Shown piece after piece: positions 20,001 through 28,864 of a stretch of DNA of 64,000 nt (the first letter of the stretch is position 1; each line of letters starts with the position of its first letter). Where the stretch lies: NCBI GenBank assembly GCA_001660395.1, contig LXWE01000002.1, positions 62,001-126,000 of the forward strand, given 5' to 3'. The DNA is from Alteromonadaceae bacterium XY-R5 (GTDB taxonomy: Bacteria; Pseudomonadota; Gammaproteobacteria; Enterobacterales; Alteromonadaceae). The notes under the pieces are model-generated. The model searched no databases and was not told where the DNA came from. It was given only the letters and a program-made list of their open reading frames with translations. A program made the translations under genes and the position numbers.

Positions 20001-20115
20001 CAGCATGGCTGTGGTGATTATGTTTGGCCTGGGTTTCGCGACTGTACTGACGCTGGTGTTTGTGCCTGTGCTCTATGCCATGGTATTTAACATCCGCCGC
20101 CACGCACCAAGATAA
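17044..20115 (+). CDS. RND efflux transporter permease (AcrB/HAE-like)
   Basis: 1023 residues, the normal length for a trimeric RND pump. It has the N-terminal membrane segment, two large periplasmic loops and two blocks of about six membrane segments. Helix 4 carries ALGMLVDNAIVVTEG; the proton-relay aspartate is present, but the usual second Asp of HAE pumps is Asn (DN instead of DD). The N-terminus (MDIARYFVQNRTSSWMV) resembles the MexF/VexF-distant subgroup seen as a two-gene operon. No outer membrane factor is encoded here, so it must use a TolC-like channel from elsewhere. A strong terminator follows at 20133-20158. Confidence 0.94.
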   Translation: MDIARYFVQNRTSSWMVTLILLIGGVFAFLNLGRLEDPEFTIKKAMIITSYPGASPTQVEEEVTYPIENAIQELPYVDNIQSISTVGRSQITVEMKSIYRKDALRNIWEELRRKIHDLTPNLPSGVNDPVVKDDFADVYGILLAVTGEGYQYKDLSDYTDYLRRELVLVDGVGKVTVQGEQDEQVIVEISRTKITSLGISPSRITSLLTNQNQVSNAGKVKIGTEYIRFSPTGEFQSVDELANLVISSAGASERIYLGDVANIYRDYKEVPSNLIRFNDKQALLLGISFADGVNVVEVGQRLKERMAELEFMRPVGMETSFIYNQPAEVDKSVQGFILNLAEAVGIVIIVLLLFMGFKSGILIGLILFLTVLGTFIFMQQMQINLQRISLGALIIALGMLVDNAIVVTEGILIGMRRGLGKAEAASQVVKQNMWPLLGATVIAIIAFAPIGLSSDASGEFAGSLFWVLLVSLMLSWVTAITLTPFFAALMFTDKAPSADSGDVGSDELYKGIIFEVFAAVLSWALVWRKTTCLLMVALFVSAVMAFGHVKQAFFPPSTTPMFLVDIWHKAGTDIRENARVVESIEEHLKQQDGVEQVTTTVGQGLTRFMLTYNTEKSYQTYAQLIVRMRDGESLMAELPELRNYMSEEHGGLFYKIKRLEIGPSTDAKIEARFSGPDPVVLRGLAKQAKEILEQDPGARNIRDDWREQTKVIRPILNEAVARRVGISKSDVDDLLLTSFSGKTIGVYRDGTDLLPIVSRPPAEERLTAENLENLQIFSSTANTFVPVTQIVSEFKVEWEDPIIVRRDRKRTLTVMADHDILGNETAAKLFRRVRGEIEAISLPKGYSLEWGGEHEASTKAQKAIFGSLPLGYLIMFVTTVLLFSSARTAGVIWACIPLALIGVSYGLLLTGAPFGFMALLGFLSLSGMIIKNGIVLVEQVKIELEEGKEPYSALFHATLSRVRPVCMAAITTILGMIPLLFDDFFASMAVVIMFGLGFATVLTLVFVPVLYAMVFNIRRHAPR

Positions 20116-20132
20116 CGCCGGTAACTGACCGT

Positions 20133-20158
20133 AAAAAGGCGCCTGATGGCGCCTTTTT
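20133..20158 (+). terminator. Rho-independent terminator after the RND operon
   Basis: A perfect GGCGCC/GGCGCC stem with a TGAT loop is flanked by A5 on the left and T5 on the right. It can terminate in both directions and lies between the convergent RND and flavodoxin genes. Confidence 0.92.
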
Positions 20159-20179
20159 GGTTGGAGCAATGGCAGTGCG

Positions 20180-20755
20180 TTAACTGCACCATTGTTTGGT
20201 CACTTCACTGATCCGCTGACCGAACAGTTTGGCGGTGTCGATATCGCCTTTGGTCGGAGATTCATCCGTGCCCGCATCAGCGGGAGACTGGGCCATCAGT
20301 CCGGCAAACGAACCAAGATAATTGATGTCATCACGTACCGAGGCTTTTTGATTAGAAGGCATCATGGCGGTACCTGTCCAGAGCATGCCATGCTGCATCG
20401 CCAGTGTGATCATATAGTGCAGGGTTGAGTGCTTGTCGCCATTCATCGAGGCAGAGTTGGTAAAGCCTGCGGCGATTTTGTCTTTCCAGGCCAGGCTGAA
20501 CCAGCGTTTGCTGGTGTCATCGGCGAATTTTTTAAATTGCCACGAGGCCATACCCATATAAGTTGGAGAGCCGAAAATGATGGCATTGGCATTATCCAGA
20601 GCCTGCCAGTCACTGTCTGAAATATTGCCTTCGTGGTTGATGGCGATACAACTGGCGCGGACATCCGCATCACTGCTGACGCCTTCAAATACCGCTTCGG
20701 CCTGATTTTTGGTGTGGCCGTAACCACTGTGGTAGACAACAACAACGTTAACCAT
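20180..20755 (-). CDS. Flavodoxin-family NAD(P)H:quinone/FMN oxidoreductase (WrbA-like)
   Basis: 191 residues. The FMN phosphate loop reads VYHSGYGHTKNQAEA (about residues 7-21), and the second flavin loop is GSPTYMGMASWQFKKFAD, as in WrbA/NAD(P)H:quinone reductases. It probably reduces quinones or FMN in the cytoplasm with two electrons. It is on the same strand as pobA, 90 bp downstream, so it may be expressed with aromatic catabolism and detoxify quinones formed from dihydroxy aromatics (inference). The ATG is preceded by AAGGGG, which lies inside a potential alternating hairpin described separately. Confidence 0.88.
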   Translation of the reverse strand: MVNVVVVYHSGYGHTKNQAEAVFEGVSSDADVRASCIAINHEGNISDSDWQALDNANAIIFGSPTYMGMASWQFKKFADDTSKRWFSLAWKDKIAAGFTNSASMNGDKHSTLHYMITLAMQHGMLWTGTAMMPSNQKASVRDDINYLGSFAGLMAQSPADAGTDESPTKGDIDTAKLFGQRISEVTKQWCS

Positions 20756-20761
20756 AGAAAA

Positions 20762-20823
20762 CCCCTTGCTGTGAGGGGCAGATGCCCCGCTTATTCTGTC
20801 CGGCTAAGTATAGATAAGCGGGG
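20762..20823 (-). promoter_or_regulatory. Four-segment alternating leader before the flavodoxin gene
   Basis: Reading the minus strand from pobA to the flavodoxin ATG, there are four segments. A is CCCCGCTTAT (20823-20814), B is ATAAGCGGGGCA (20794-20783), C is TGCCCCT (20780-20774) and D is AAGGGG (20767-20762), where D is the ribosome binding site. A pairs perfectly with B over 10 bp, B pairs with C over 6 bp, and C pairs with D over about 5-6 bp. A:B plus C:D hides the ribosome binding site, while B:C frees it. This is the geometry of a translational attenuator or riboswitch-like element; the function is inferred. Confidence 0.5.
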
Positions 20824-20845
20824 AAATTCGGCAGGAAAAATCCAG

Positions 20846-22503
<1,658 letters not shown>

Positions 22504-23409
22504 ATGACTGAATCTTCCCCCATTCCTTTGTTCGGCCTTTATGGTGAAACACCGCAGGATCAAATGCCAGGTTGGGTGCATATAGAAGATATTGCCAGTC
22601 GCAGTTTGGGTCTGGATTGGCGTATTGAGCCGCACCGTCACGGTAATTTATATCAGGTTCTGTTGTTTCTGGAAGGGCGGGTGACGGCTCAGTTAGATGC
22701 AGGCAAGGTCGATACCGACCAGCCCTGTGCCTTAATTATCCCACCCGGTGTGGTTCACAGTTTTCATTTTGCACCCAATACCCGCGGCTATGTAATTACC
22801 CTTGCTATGCCCCTGTTACAATCTCCGGCGTTTGAACGCGCGCAAACGGTCCTTGGGCTTAATCGTCAGCAAGCTGAAGTGGTAACTCTGGATAGCGCTG
22901 AGGATTATCAGCGTCGTCTGCTCGATTGCGTCTATGCCATTGAGACCGAATTATCTCACGCGGAAACGGCACAACAGCTTGTACTTGAATGGCAAGTTGG
23001 GATTTTTCTGACCCTGCTAAAACGTCAGCAATTGCACAGTTTAATGCATCAGGATGATGCAGAGCATGGCCAGCAGCTCATCTATGCGTTTCGTCGTTTG
23101 GTGGATAAACACTTTGCTCAGCAGTGGAGCATTAATCAGTACGCCGATGCTTTGCATGTCTCTACTTCCACCCTGAATCGTCAGTGTCGGCAATTACTGG
23201 CCAGTAGTGCCAAACAAATCATCCTTGAACGTTTGATCCTGGAATGCAAACGCAAGTTGATATATACGAGGCTTTCTGCAGAACAGGTGGCGGAGTCGTT
23301 GGGGTTTGCTGATCCATCCTATTTTTCACGCTTTTTCAAACGTTATGCGGGGATGGCACCAAGAGAATTCAGGCGAGAGTATCATGCGGAGCAGGCCTTG
23401 TCTGAATGA
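22504..23409 (+). CDS. AraC-family regulator, PobR-like
   Basis: 301 residues. An N-terminal cupin-like effector domain (HRHGNLYQVLLFLEGRVTAQLD with IIPPGVVHSFHF, about 40-100) precedes two C-terminal HTHs (SINQYADALHVSTSTLNRQC and LSAEQVAESLGFADPSYFSR, followed by FKRYAGMAPREFRREY). This is the organisation of AraC-type PobR proteins that activate pobA in response to 4-hydroxybenzoate. It is divergent from pobA, which supports that role. The ribosome binding site is weak (CTCCCTGAT before the ATG). Confidence 0.88.
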   Translation: MTESSPIPLFGLYGETPQDQMPGWVHIEDIASRSLGLDWRIEPHRHGNLYQVLLFLEGRVTAQLDAGKVDTDQPCALIIPPGVVHSFHFAPNTRGYVITLAMPLLQSPAFERAQTVLGLNRQQAEVVTLDSAEDYQRRLLDCVYAIETELSHAETAQQLVLEWQVGIFLTLLKRQQLHSLMHQDDAEHGQQLIYAFRRLVDKHFAQQWSINQYADALHVSTSTLNRQCRQLLASSAKQIILERLILECKRKLIYTRLSAEQVAESLGFADPSYFSRFFKRYAGMAPREFRREYHAEQALSE

Positions 23410-23426
23410 CAAGACCTGCCCACAAC

Positions 23427-24698
23427 TCAGTGTTTCTCTAACTGCGATGTGTTCGCTGTATCCGCCCTCAGGCTCTGGGCGACTTTGCGCAAATGCTGCA
23501 AGAACAATTCTGCCGCCGGCGACAGGCTGGTATTGGCGCGCATAGTTACGCCAATGGGACGGTCACTGTCTTCCAGTTCAATGTTCAGCGGTTGCAGTAA
23601 ACCATATTGTTTTTCATAGTAAATTTGGTGCGCGGAGAGCAGCGCAATTCGATCACTTTCCAACAGCAAACCGCGTAATGTTGAGAGCGAACTGGTTTCG
23701 ATAGCATGTTTAGGCTGCGGCAAACCGTGACGCTGTAAAATTTCATCAAACAATTGTCGCGCAGGCGTACTGGGAGCAGGCAATACCCACTGGGCATCAT
23801 TTAGTTCTTCCAACGTTAAGCCTTTGATGCCAGCCAGCGGATGCCCCTGACGGGAAATGACGGAGAGTTTGTCCTGAAACAGCATCTCAGTTTTCAGATC
23901 CTGGCCATTTTCATTTTCACGGATGGCACCAATGATAAAGTCGAGATCGCCATTGCGTAACTGAGATTCGAGCATGGCGTAAGGGCCTTCGCGGGTAGAA
24001 ATATCCAGCTGCGGCTGTTCATTAAGCAAATTGATGATGGTGCGCGGGGTCAGCATGGTGCGCGAGTATGGCAGGGTACCAATGGACACATGGCCGCAGG
24101 TCACACCGTTCAAGCTAATGATTTCATCAATGGCATGGCGAATTTGCGAAAATGCCAGCTTTACATGACGCGCCAGCTGGCTGCAGTAAGCCGTAGGTAC
24201 AAAGCCGTTTGGCTCCCGCTCAAATAATGGAATATCCAACAGCTCTTCTAACTGACGGTTAGAGTTATAAACAGCTGCTTTGGTGATGGCCAGTTTTCGT
24301 GCCGCCACGGCGATATCGCTGCTATCGTACAAATTAATAAAGGCAGCCAGGCGCTTGTAACTGATCTCCATATTAAAGATCGGGTTATTCGTAATTGCCA
24401 TGGTATTGGGCACCAGTCGCCCGTATGCTTTGCCTGCTTCTTCAAATTCTTTCTCTGCCTGCGCAACGCGCCCGACCAGGGCTTCGCCAAACACCGTTGG
24501 CAGCATTCCTGTCGCAGAACGCTCAAATAGAGGCACATGCAACTGGGTTTCGAGATCGTTAATGGCCTTGGTAATTGCCGTTTGTGAACGGTTAAGCTTA
24601 CTTGCCGCTCGGGTTACGCTTTTTAGGCGTGACACGTAGAGGGCTGCCTTCAAATGTCTCAGGCTAAGCTCAGGGATACCAGAATGACGCTTATTCAT
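23427..24698 (-). CDS. LysR-family regulator with two tandem HTH domains
   Basis: About 423 residues from the ATG at 24698 (AGGATGG seven bases upstream). The frame stays open to an ATG at 24797, which would add 33 acidic residues but has no ribosome binding site. Two complete LysR HTHs are visible. The first covers residues 11-72 (LRHLKAALYVSRLKSVTRAA, ending VPLFERSATGMLPT). The second covers 112-172 (YKRLAAFINLYDSSDIAVAA, ending IPLFEREPNGFVPT). A LysR substrate-binding domain follows from about 200. Usual LysR proteins have one HTH and about 300 residues. It is divergent from the protocatechuate 4,5-cleavage operon, which it probably controls. Confidence 0.9.
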   Translation of the reverse strand: MNKRHSGIPELSLRHLKAALYVSRLKSVTRAASKLNRSQTAITKAINDLETQLHVPLFERSATGMLPTVFGEALVGRVAQAEKEFEEAGKAYGRLVPNTMAITNNPIFNMEISYKRLAAFINLYDSSDIAVAARKLAITKAAVYNSNRQLEELLDIPLFEREPNGFVPTAYCSQLARHVKLAFSQIRHAIDEIISLNGVTCGHVSIGTLPYSRTMLTPRTIINLLNEQPQLDISTREGPYAMLESQLRNGDLDFIIGAIRENENGQDLKTEMLFQDKLSVISRQGHPLAGIKGLTLEELNDAQWVLPAPSTPARQLFDEILQRHGLPQPKHAIETSSLSTLRGLLLESDRIALLSAHQIYYEKQYGLLQPLNIELEDSDRPIGVTMRANTSLSPAAELFLQHLRKVAQSLRADTANTSQLEKH

Positions 24699-25041
24699 TG
24701 TTCCATCCTGCAAAATGGGCTGGGGAGTACGAGCTTGGGTAATTTCGTCATCCGCCGGGGTCTGGTCCGGGGTGACGTCCCCCAATTTTTCGTCCATAGG
24801 ATAAATTGGTCATACCTATATTGAAAGAGAGAAATTACCTTTTCTCATATTTGCTTATTTCAATGTTTATTGAAATATCATGTCTTAGCCCTTTAAAATT
24901 AAGGGGCTGTACAAAAGTTGTTTGCGTTAAATTGATGTAAAAATCATGCTGTGTAAACAAATAGTGATGATCTTTTATGCCCCTGTCAATGCTATAACTT
25001 GGTTAGTGTCCTAGAATATGTGAAAACCAAGGCAGGAACCT
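24699..25041. promoter_or_regulatory. Divergent control region of the tandem-HTH LysR gene and the lig operon
   Basis: AT-rich from about 24800. It contains the inverted repeat ATTTCAAT-GTTT-ATTGAAAT at 24857-24876, and an additional ATTGAAA at 24820-24826 in the same orientation as the right arm. Such half-site repetition is expected for a regulator with two DNA-binding domains. AGGAACC precedes the first operon gene. No promoter elements are assigned with confidence. Confidence 0.55.
24857..24876. promoter_or_regulatory. Candidate operator, perfect 8-bp inverted repeat
   Basis: ATTTCAAT and ATTGAAAT are exact reverse complements separated by GTTT. The site lies about 160 bp from both the LysR start at 24698 and the operon start at 25042. 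Assignment to the tandem-HTH LysR protein is inferred from position only. Confidence 0.45.
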
Positions 25042-26118
25042 ATGCCGCAGTTAGCCATTCCTTATATGCATATCCGCGGGGGCAGCTCTAAAGGGCTGTT
25101 TTTTAACGCCGCTGATTTACCTTCTGACGCCAGTGCCCGAGAGCAGGTACTGGTTGCTGCTATGGGAGCCGATGCCCGCCAAATCGATGGCCTGGGTGGT
25201 GCGAATCCCCTCACCAGTAAAGTTGCTATTGTCAGTTCTTCTGAGCGTGAAGGCATTGATCTCGATTATCTGTTTGTGCAGGTCGTGGTCGGCAAAGGCG
25301 TGGTGGATATGACCCAAAACTGCGGCAATATTCTTGCCGGAGTAATGCCGTTTGCCCTTGAAACCGGCATGATCACGGCCACCCCAGGCCAAACCAAAGC
25401 CCGTATTTATATGGTCAACAGCAGCAATGTTTGCGATGTGACCGTCGAAACTCCAGAGGGCGAAATAACCTATGTAGGTGATTGCCGTATTGATGGCGTG
25501 CCGGGCACAGCATCGCCGGTGGTCTGTGATTATCTGGATGTGGCCGGTTCTGCCTGCGGCGCGCTGCTACCGACCGGTCAGGTTGTCGATTCATTCGATG
25601 GCGTAGAGGTCACCTGTATCGATAACGGCATGCCAGTGGTGGTGTTAAAGGCCGATGATTTTGGTTTGTCCGGTGATGAAAGCGTCGCTGAGTTAAATGC
25701 TAATACTCAGCTGAAAGAGCGTCTGGAATCTATCCGTCTGCAGGCGGGGCCTGCCATGAATCTTGGGGATGTGAGCAGCAAAGTCGTGCCTAAAATGTGC
25801 CTGGTCAGCCCGGCCAAATCAGGCGGTGCTTTTTCCACCCGCACTTTTATCCCCCATGTTTGTCACGATGCGATTGGTGTGCTGGGCGCTGTCTCTGCTG
25901 CCACCGCAGCGACGTTACCGGGCTCGGTGATCAGCCATATCGCCCGGGTACCTGAAGGCAACGACAAAGCCATGTCGGTGGAACATCCTTCCGGTGAATT
26001 TTCCGTACAGTTAAGTTTTGCTGATGACGGCAGCCTGCTCAGCGCAGGATTGCTGCGCACCGCCCGTGCGTTAAGCCGTGGCGAGGTGCTAGTACCAGCA
26101 GCGCTGGCTGAAGTTTAA
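25042..26118 (+). CDS. ligU: 4-oxalomesaconate tautomerase/isomerase (PrpF-like, GalD/LigU type)
   Basis: 358 residues with AGGAACC before the ATG. It belongs to the PrpF family (diaminopimelate-epimerase-like fold): MHIRGGSSKGLFF at the start, DMTQNCGNILAGVMPFA with the active-site Cys near residue 94, and later GPAMNLGD and ATLPGSVISHI. In protocatechuate 4,5-cleavage, LigU shifts the double bond of 4-oxalomesaconate before hydration; GalD does the related keto-enol step in gallate degradation. Location immediately before the ligK-, ligJ- and ligI-like genes decides for this pathway rather than propionate metabolism. First gene of the operon. Confidence 0.9.
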   Translation: MPQLAIPYMHIRGGSSKGLFFNAADLPSDASAREQVLVAAMGADARQIDGLGGANPLTSKVAIVSSSEREGIDLDYLFVQVVVGKGVVDMTQNCGNILAGVMPFALETGMITATPGQTKARIYMVNSSNVCDVTVETPEGEITYVGDCRIDGVPGTASPVVCDYLDVAGSACGALLPTGQVVDSFDGVEVTCIDNGMPVVVLKADDFGLSGDESVAELNANTQLKERLESIRLQAGPAMNLGDVSSKVVPKMCLVSPAKSGGAFSTRTFIPHVCHDAIGVLGAVSAATAATLPGSVISHIARVPEGNDKAMSVEHPSGEFSVQLSFADDGSLLSAGLLRTARALSRGEVLVPAALAEV

Positions 26119-26136
26119 GAATAGAGGGTTGATTTG

Positions 26137-26832
26137 ATGAAAACCGTAGCAGTTAAGAATATTGAGCGTACGCCATTAGATGTGGTCGACGGACTGGCCA
26201 AAGTGGGCGTATCTACCGCGCACGAAGCCGCGGGTCGTACTGGTTATCTGAATCCTTATATGCGTCCCATTTATGCTGATGCCCGCGTGGCCGGTAATGC
26301 GGTAACCGTGCTGGCGCAGCCAGGCGACAACTGGATGTTACACGTAGCCATTGAACTGTGTCAGCCAGGCGACATTCTGGTCGTCGCCTGTACCACCGAA
26401 AATACCGATGGTATGTTTGGCGATTTGCTTGCGACTTCTGCTCAGGCGCGCGGTGTGCGTGCGTTGGTGATTGACGCTGGCGTGCGTGACATCAAAGACC
26501 TGAAAGAAATGAACTTCCCGGTATGGTCGAAAGCTGTATCTGCCAAAGGCACAGTAAAAAATACCCTGGGTGCGGTAAACGTACCCGTGGTATGTGCCGG
26601 CCAATTGATTAACCCGGGTGATACCATTGTTGCCGATGATGACGGCGTGGTGGTGATTAAACGTAAAGAAGCTGCAACTGTATTGGCGGCAGCACAAAAA
26701 CGTGAATCCTTCGAAGGGGAAAAACGTGAAAAACTGGCCAGCGGTGTGTTAGGCCTGGATATGTACAATATGCGTCCTGGACTGGAAGCCAATGGCTTGG
26801 TGTATCTGGATTCACTGGACGAGTTGGAGTAA
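26137..26832 (+). CDS. ligK: 4-carboxy-4-hydroxy-2-oxoadipate aldolase
   Basis: 231 residues from the ATG at 26137; AGAGGG lies nine bases upstream, and the TTG just before it is also in frame. It belongs to the RraA-like class II aldolase family: [14 protein letters not shown] near the start, [27 protein letters not shown] and the RraA signature [16 protein letters not shown] in the middle, then [16 protein letters not shown]. The GDLLATSA and RD residues form the metal/pyruvate site in LigK/GalC. It splits 4-carboxy-4-hydroxy-2-oxoadipate to pyruvate and oxaloacetate, the last step of the pathway. Located 18 bp after ligU and six bp before ligJ. Confidence 0.92.
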   Translation: MKTVAVKNIERTPLDVVDGLAKVGVSTAHEAAGRTGYLNPYMRPIYADARVAGNAVTVLAQPGDNWMLHVAIELCQPGDILVVACTTENTDGMFGDLLATSAQARGVRALVIDAGVRDIKDLKEMNFPVWSKAVSAKGTVKNTLGAVNVPVVCAGQLINPGDTIVADDDGVVVIKRKEAATVLAAAQKRESFEGEKREKLASGVLGLDMYNMRPGLEANGLVYLDSLDELE

Positions 26833-26838
26833 GTCTTA

Positions 26839-27864
26839 ATGTTAGTAATCGATTGCCACGGCCATTACACAACGGCCCCAAAACCGCATCAGGATTTCCG
26901 CGAAGCGCAGTTAGCGCGTCTGAAAGACACAAGCTTGCCTGAGCCAACGGTACCGCATATCAGCGATGACCAAATTCGTGAAAGTATTGAGCTTAATCAG
27001 CTGAAATTGCTGCAGGAACGTGGTCTGGATATGACCATCTTCTCACCGCGTGCCTCTGCCATGGCGCACCATGTGGGTGACGAAGCCACGTCTCAGGCCT
27101 GGACTGCAGCCTGTAACGATTTGATCAAGCGCGTGGTAGATTTGTATCCGCAGCACTTTATCGGTGTGTGTCAGTTGCCACAGTCACCGGGCGTGTCTAT
27201 TGCCAACTCGATTGGCGAACTGGAACGTTGTGTGAATGAGCTGGGCTTTGTCGGCTGTAACTTAAACCCGGATCCGTCTGGCGGTCACTGGACGTCGGCG
27301 CCGCTGACAGATAAAAGCTGGTATCCGTTCTTCGAAAAAATGGTTGAGCTGGATGTACCGGCCATGATCCACGTATCTGGCTCATGTAACCATAACTTCC
27401 ATGCCACTGGTGCCCACTACATCAATGCCGATACCACGGCATTCATGCAGTTCCTGCAGGGTGACCTGTTTAAAGACTTCCCGGATTTACGTTTCATCAT
27501 CCCTCATGGGGGCGGTGCGGTACCTTATCACTGGGGTCGTTACCGTGGTCTGGCCGACATGTTAGGCCGTCCGCCACTGGCTGAGCATGTGATGAAAAAC
27601 GTGTTCTTCGATACCTGTGTGTATCATCAGCCAGGCATTGACTTGCTGTTTGATGTAATCGACATCGACAACATTCTGTTTGGATCAGAAATGGTCGGTG
27701 CGGTACGTGGTATTGACCCGCAGACAGGTTTCTACTTCGACGACACCCACAGATACGTGAAAGCCTTGAATTTGTCAGATGAAGACAAATACAAAGTGTT
27801 TGAAGGTAACGCCCGCCGTGTTTATCCGCGTTTGGATACAGCACTGAAAGCGCGCGGTTTATAA
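26839..27864 (+). CDS. ligJ: 4-oxalomesaconate hydratase (amidohydrolase type)
   Basis: 341 residues, the length of Sphingobium LigJ. It starts with the amidohydrolase metal motif DCHGHY (the H-x-H equivalent). Later metal and active-site positions are in MIHVSGSCN, FIIPHGGGAVPYHWGRYRGL and ILFGSEMVGAV, all typical of the LigJ/ACMSD-related amidohydrolases. It hydrates 4-oxalomesaconate to 4-carboxy-4-hydroxy-2-oxoadipate. This is the amidohydrolase type and not the unrelated PIG-L type GalB of Pseudomonas. GGAGTAAG precedes the ATG. Confidence 0.93.
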   Translation: MLVIDCHGHYTTAPKPHQDFREAQLARLKDTSLPEPTVPHISDDQIRESIELNQLKLLQERGLDMTIFSPRASAMAHHVGDEATSQAWTAACNDLIKRVVDLYPQHFIGVCQLPQSPGVSIANSIGELERCVNELGFVGCNLNPDPSGGHWTSAPLTDKSWYPFFEKMVELDVPAMIHVSGSCNHNFHATGAHYINADTTAFMQFLQGDLFKDFPDLRFIIPHGGGAVPYHWGRYRGLADMLGRPPLAEHVMKNVFFDTCVYHQPGIDLLFDVIDIDNILFGSEMVGAVRGIDPQTGFYFDDTHRYVKALNLSDEDKYKVFEGNARRVYPRLDTALKARGL

Positions 27865-27879
27865 GAAGGCCCAAGAACC

Positions 27880-28788
27880 ATGAGCAAGTTCCAAATGGAT
27901 CCTTACTGGCTGCCGATTCATCCGCAGCCATCCAAACCAGAATTTAAAGCACCTGCGGGTGCGGTCGATGCCCACTGCCACGTATTTGGCCCGGGCGATG
28001 TGTTTCCGTATGCACCACAGCGTAAATACACGCCTATGGATGCATCCAAAGAGCAATTGTTTGCTCTGCGTGATCACTTAGGTTTTAGCCGTAATGTGAT
28101 CGTGCAAGCCACTTGTCATGGCGCTGATAACCGTGCCATGGTTGATGCCCTGGAAGCCAGTAATGGTTTGGCCCGTGGTGTCGCGACCGTGACCAAAGAC
28201 GTGACGGACGAAGAACTTAACGCCCTGCATGCTGCCGGTGTGCGTGGTGTACGTTTTAACTTCGTAAAGCGCTTGGTGGATGCACTGCCATTCGATAACC
28301 TGAAAACCATCGCACAGCGCATTGCGCCGCTGGGCTGGCATATTGTGATTTACTTCGAAGCCGCTGAATTGCCAGAGTTGTATGATTTCTTCACCAGTCT
28401 GCCAACCACCGTGGTGGTGGATCATATGGGGCGCCCGGATGTAACCAAACCTGTCGATGGACCAGAGTTTGAACTGTTCCTGAAACTGGTGCGTGAAAAC
28501 GAAAATTTCTGGTCGAAAGTAAGTTGCCCAGAGCGTTTATCACCAGAAGGACCGCCTGCCTATAGCGACGTGATTCCGTTCGCCAAGAAGGTGGTGGAAA
28601 CCATTCCAGACCGCGTATTGTGGGGCACCGACTGGCCACACCCCAATATGACCAGTAACGAACGCCCGCATATTCCGGACGACGGCAAACTGGTGGATTA
28701 CATTCCTAAAATTGCCGTGACGGAAGAGTTGCAACGCAAGCTGCTGGTGGATAACCCCATGCGCTTGTACTGGCCAGAAGAACTGTAA
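27880..28788 (+). CDS. ligI: 2-pyrone-4,6-dicarboxylate lactonase
   Basis: 302 residues (SYK-6 LigI is close to this length). It is an amidohydrolase with the N-terminal metal motif DAHCHVFG, then VIVQATCHGADNRAMVDAL, HIVIYFEAAELPEL, VVVDHMGRPDVTKP and the final catalytic Asp in LWGTDWPHPN. LigI hydrolyses 2-pyrone-4,6-dicarboxylate to 4-oxalomesaconate and uses Asp as general base. It follows ligJ by 15 bp. A hairpin at 28808-28827 separates it from ligC. Confidence 0.94.
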   Translation: MSKFQMDPYWLPIHPQPSKPEFKAPAGAVDAHCHVFGPGDVFPYAPQRKYTPMDASKEQLFALRDHLGFSRNVIVQATCHGADNRAMVDALEASNGLARGVATVTKDVTDEELNALHAAGVRGVRFNFVKRLVDALPFDNLKTIAQRIAPLGWHIVIYFEAAELPELYDFFTSLPTTVVVDHMGRPDVTKPVDGPEFELFLKLVRENENFWSKVSCPERLSPEGPPAYSDVIPFAKKVVETIPDRVLWGTDWPHPNMTSNERPHIPDDGKLVDYIPKIAVTEELQRKLLVDNPMRLYWPEEL

Positions 28789-28807
28789 TTTTTACGCTTT
28801 ATTTTTT

Positions 28808-28827
28808 ATGCCCCTCGTTTGGGGCAT
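28808..28827 (+). terminator. Hairpin between ligI and ligC (terminator or attenuator)
   Basis: ATGCCCC-TCGTTT-GGGGCAT is a perfect 7-bp stem preceded by a T-run and followed by TTCT. The trailing T-run is short, so it may end only part of the transcripts and leave ligC at lower level, or ligC may have its own promoter. Confidence 0.6.
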
Positions 28828-28864
28828 TTCTACAAATTAATTAACCAGACCACAGGAGAAAACG

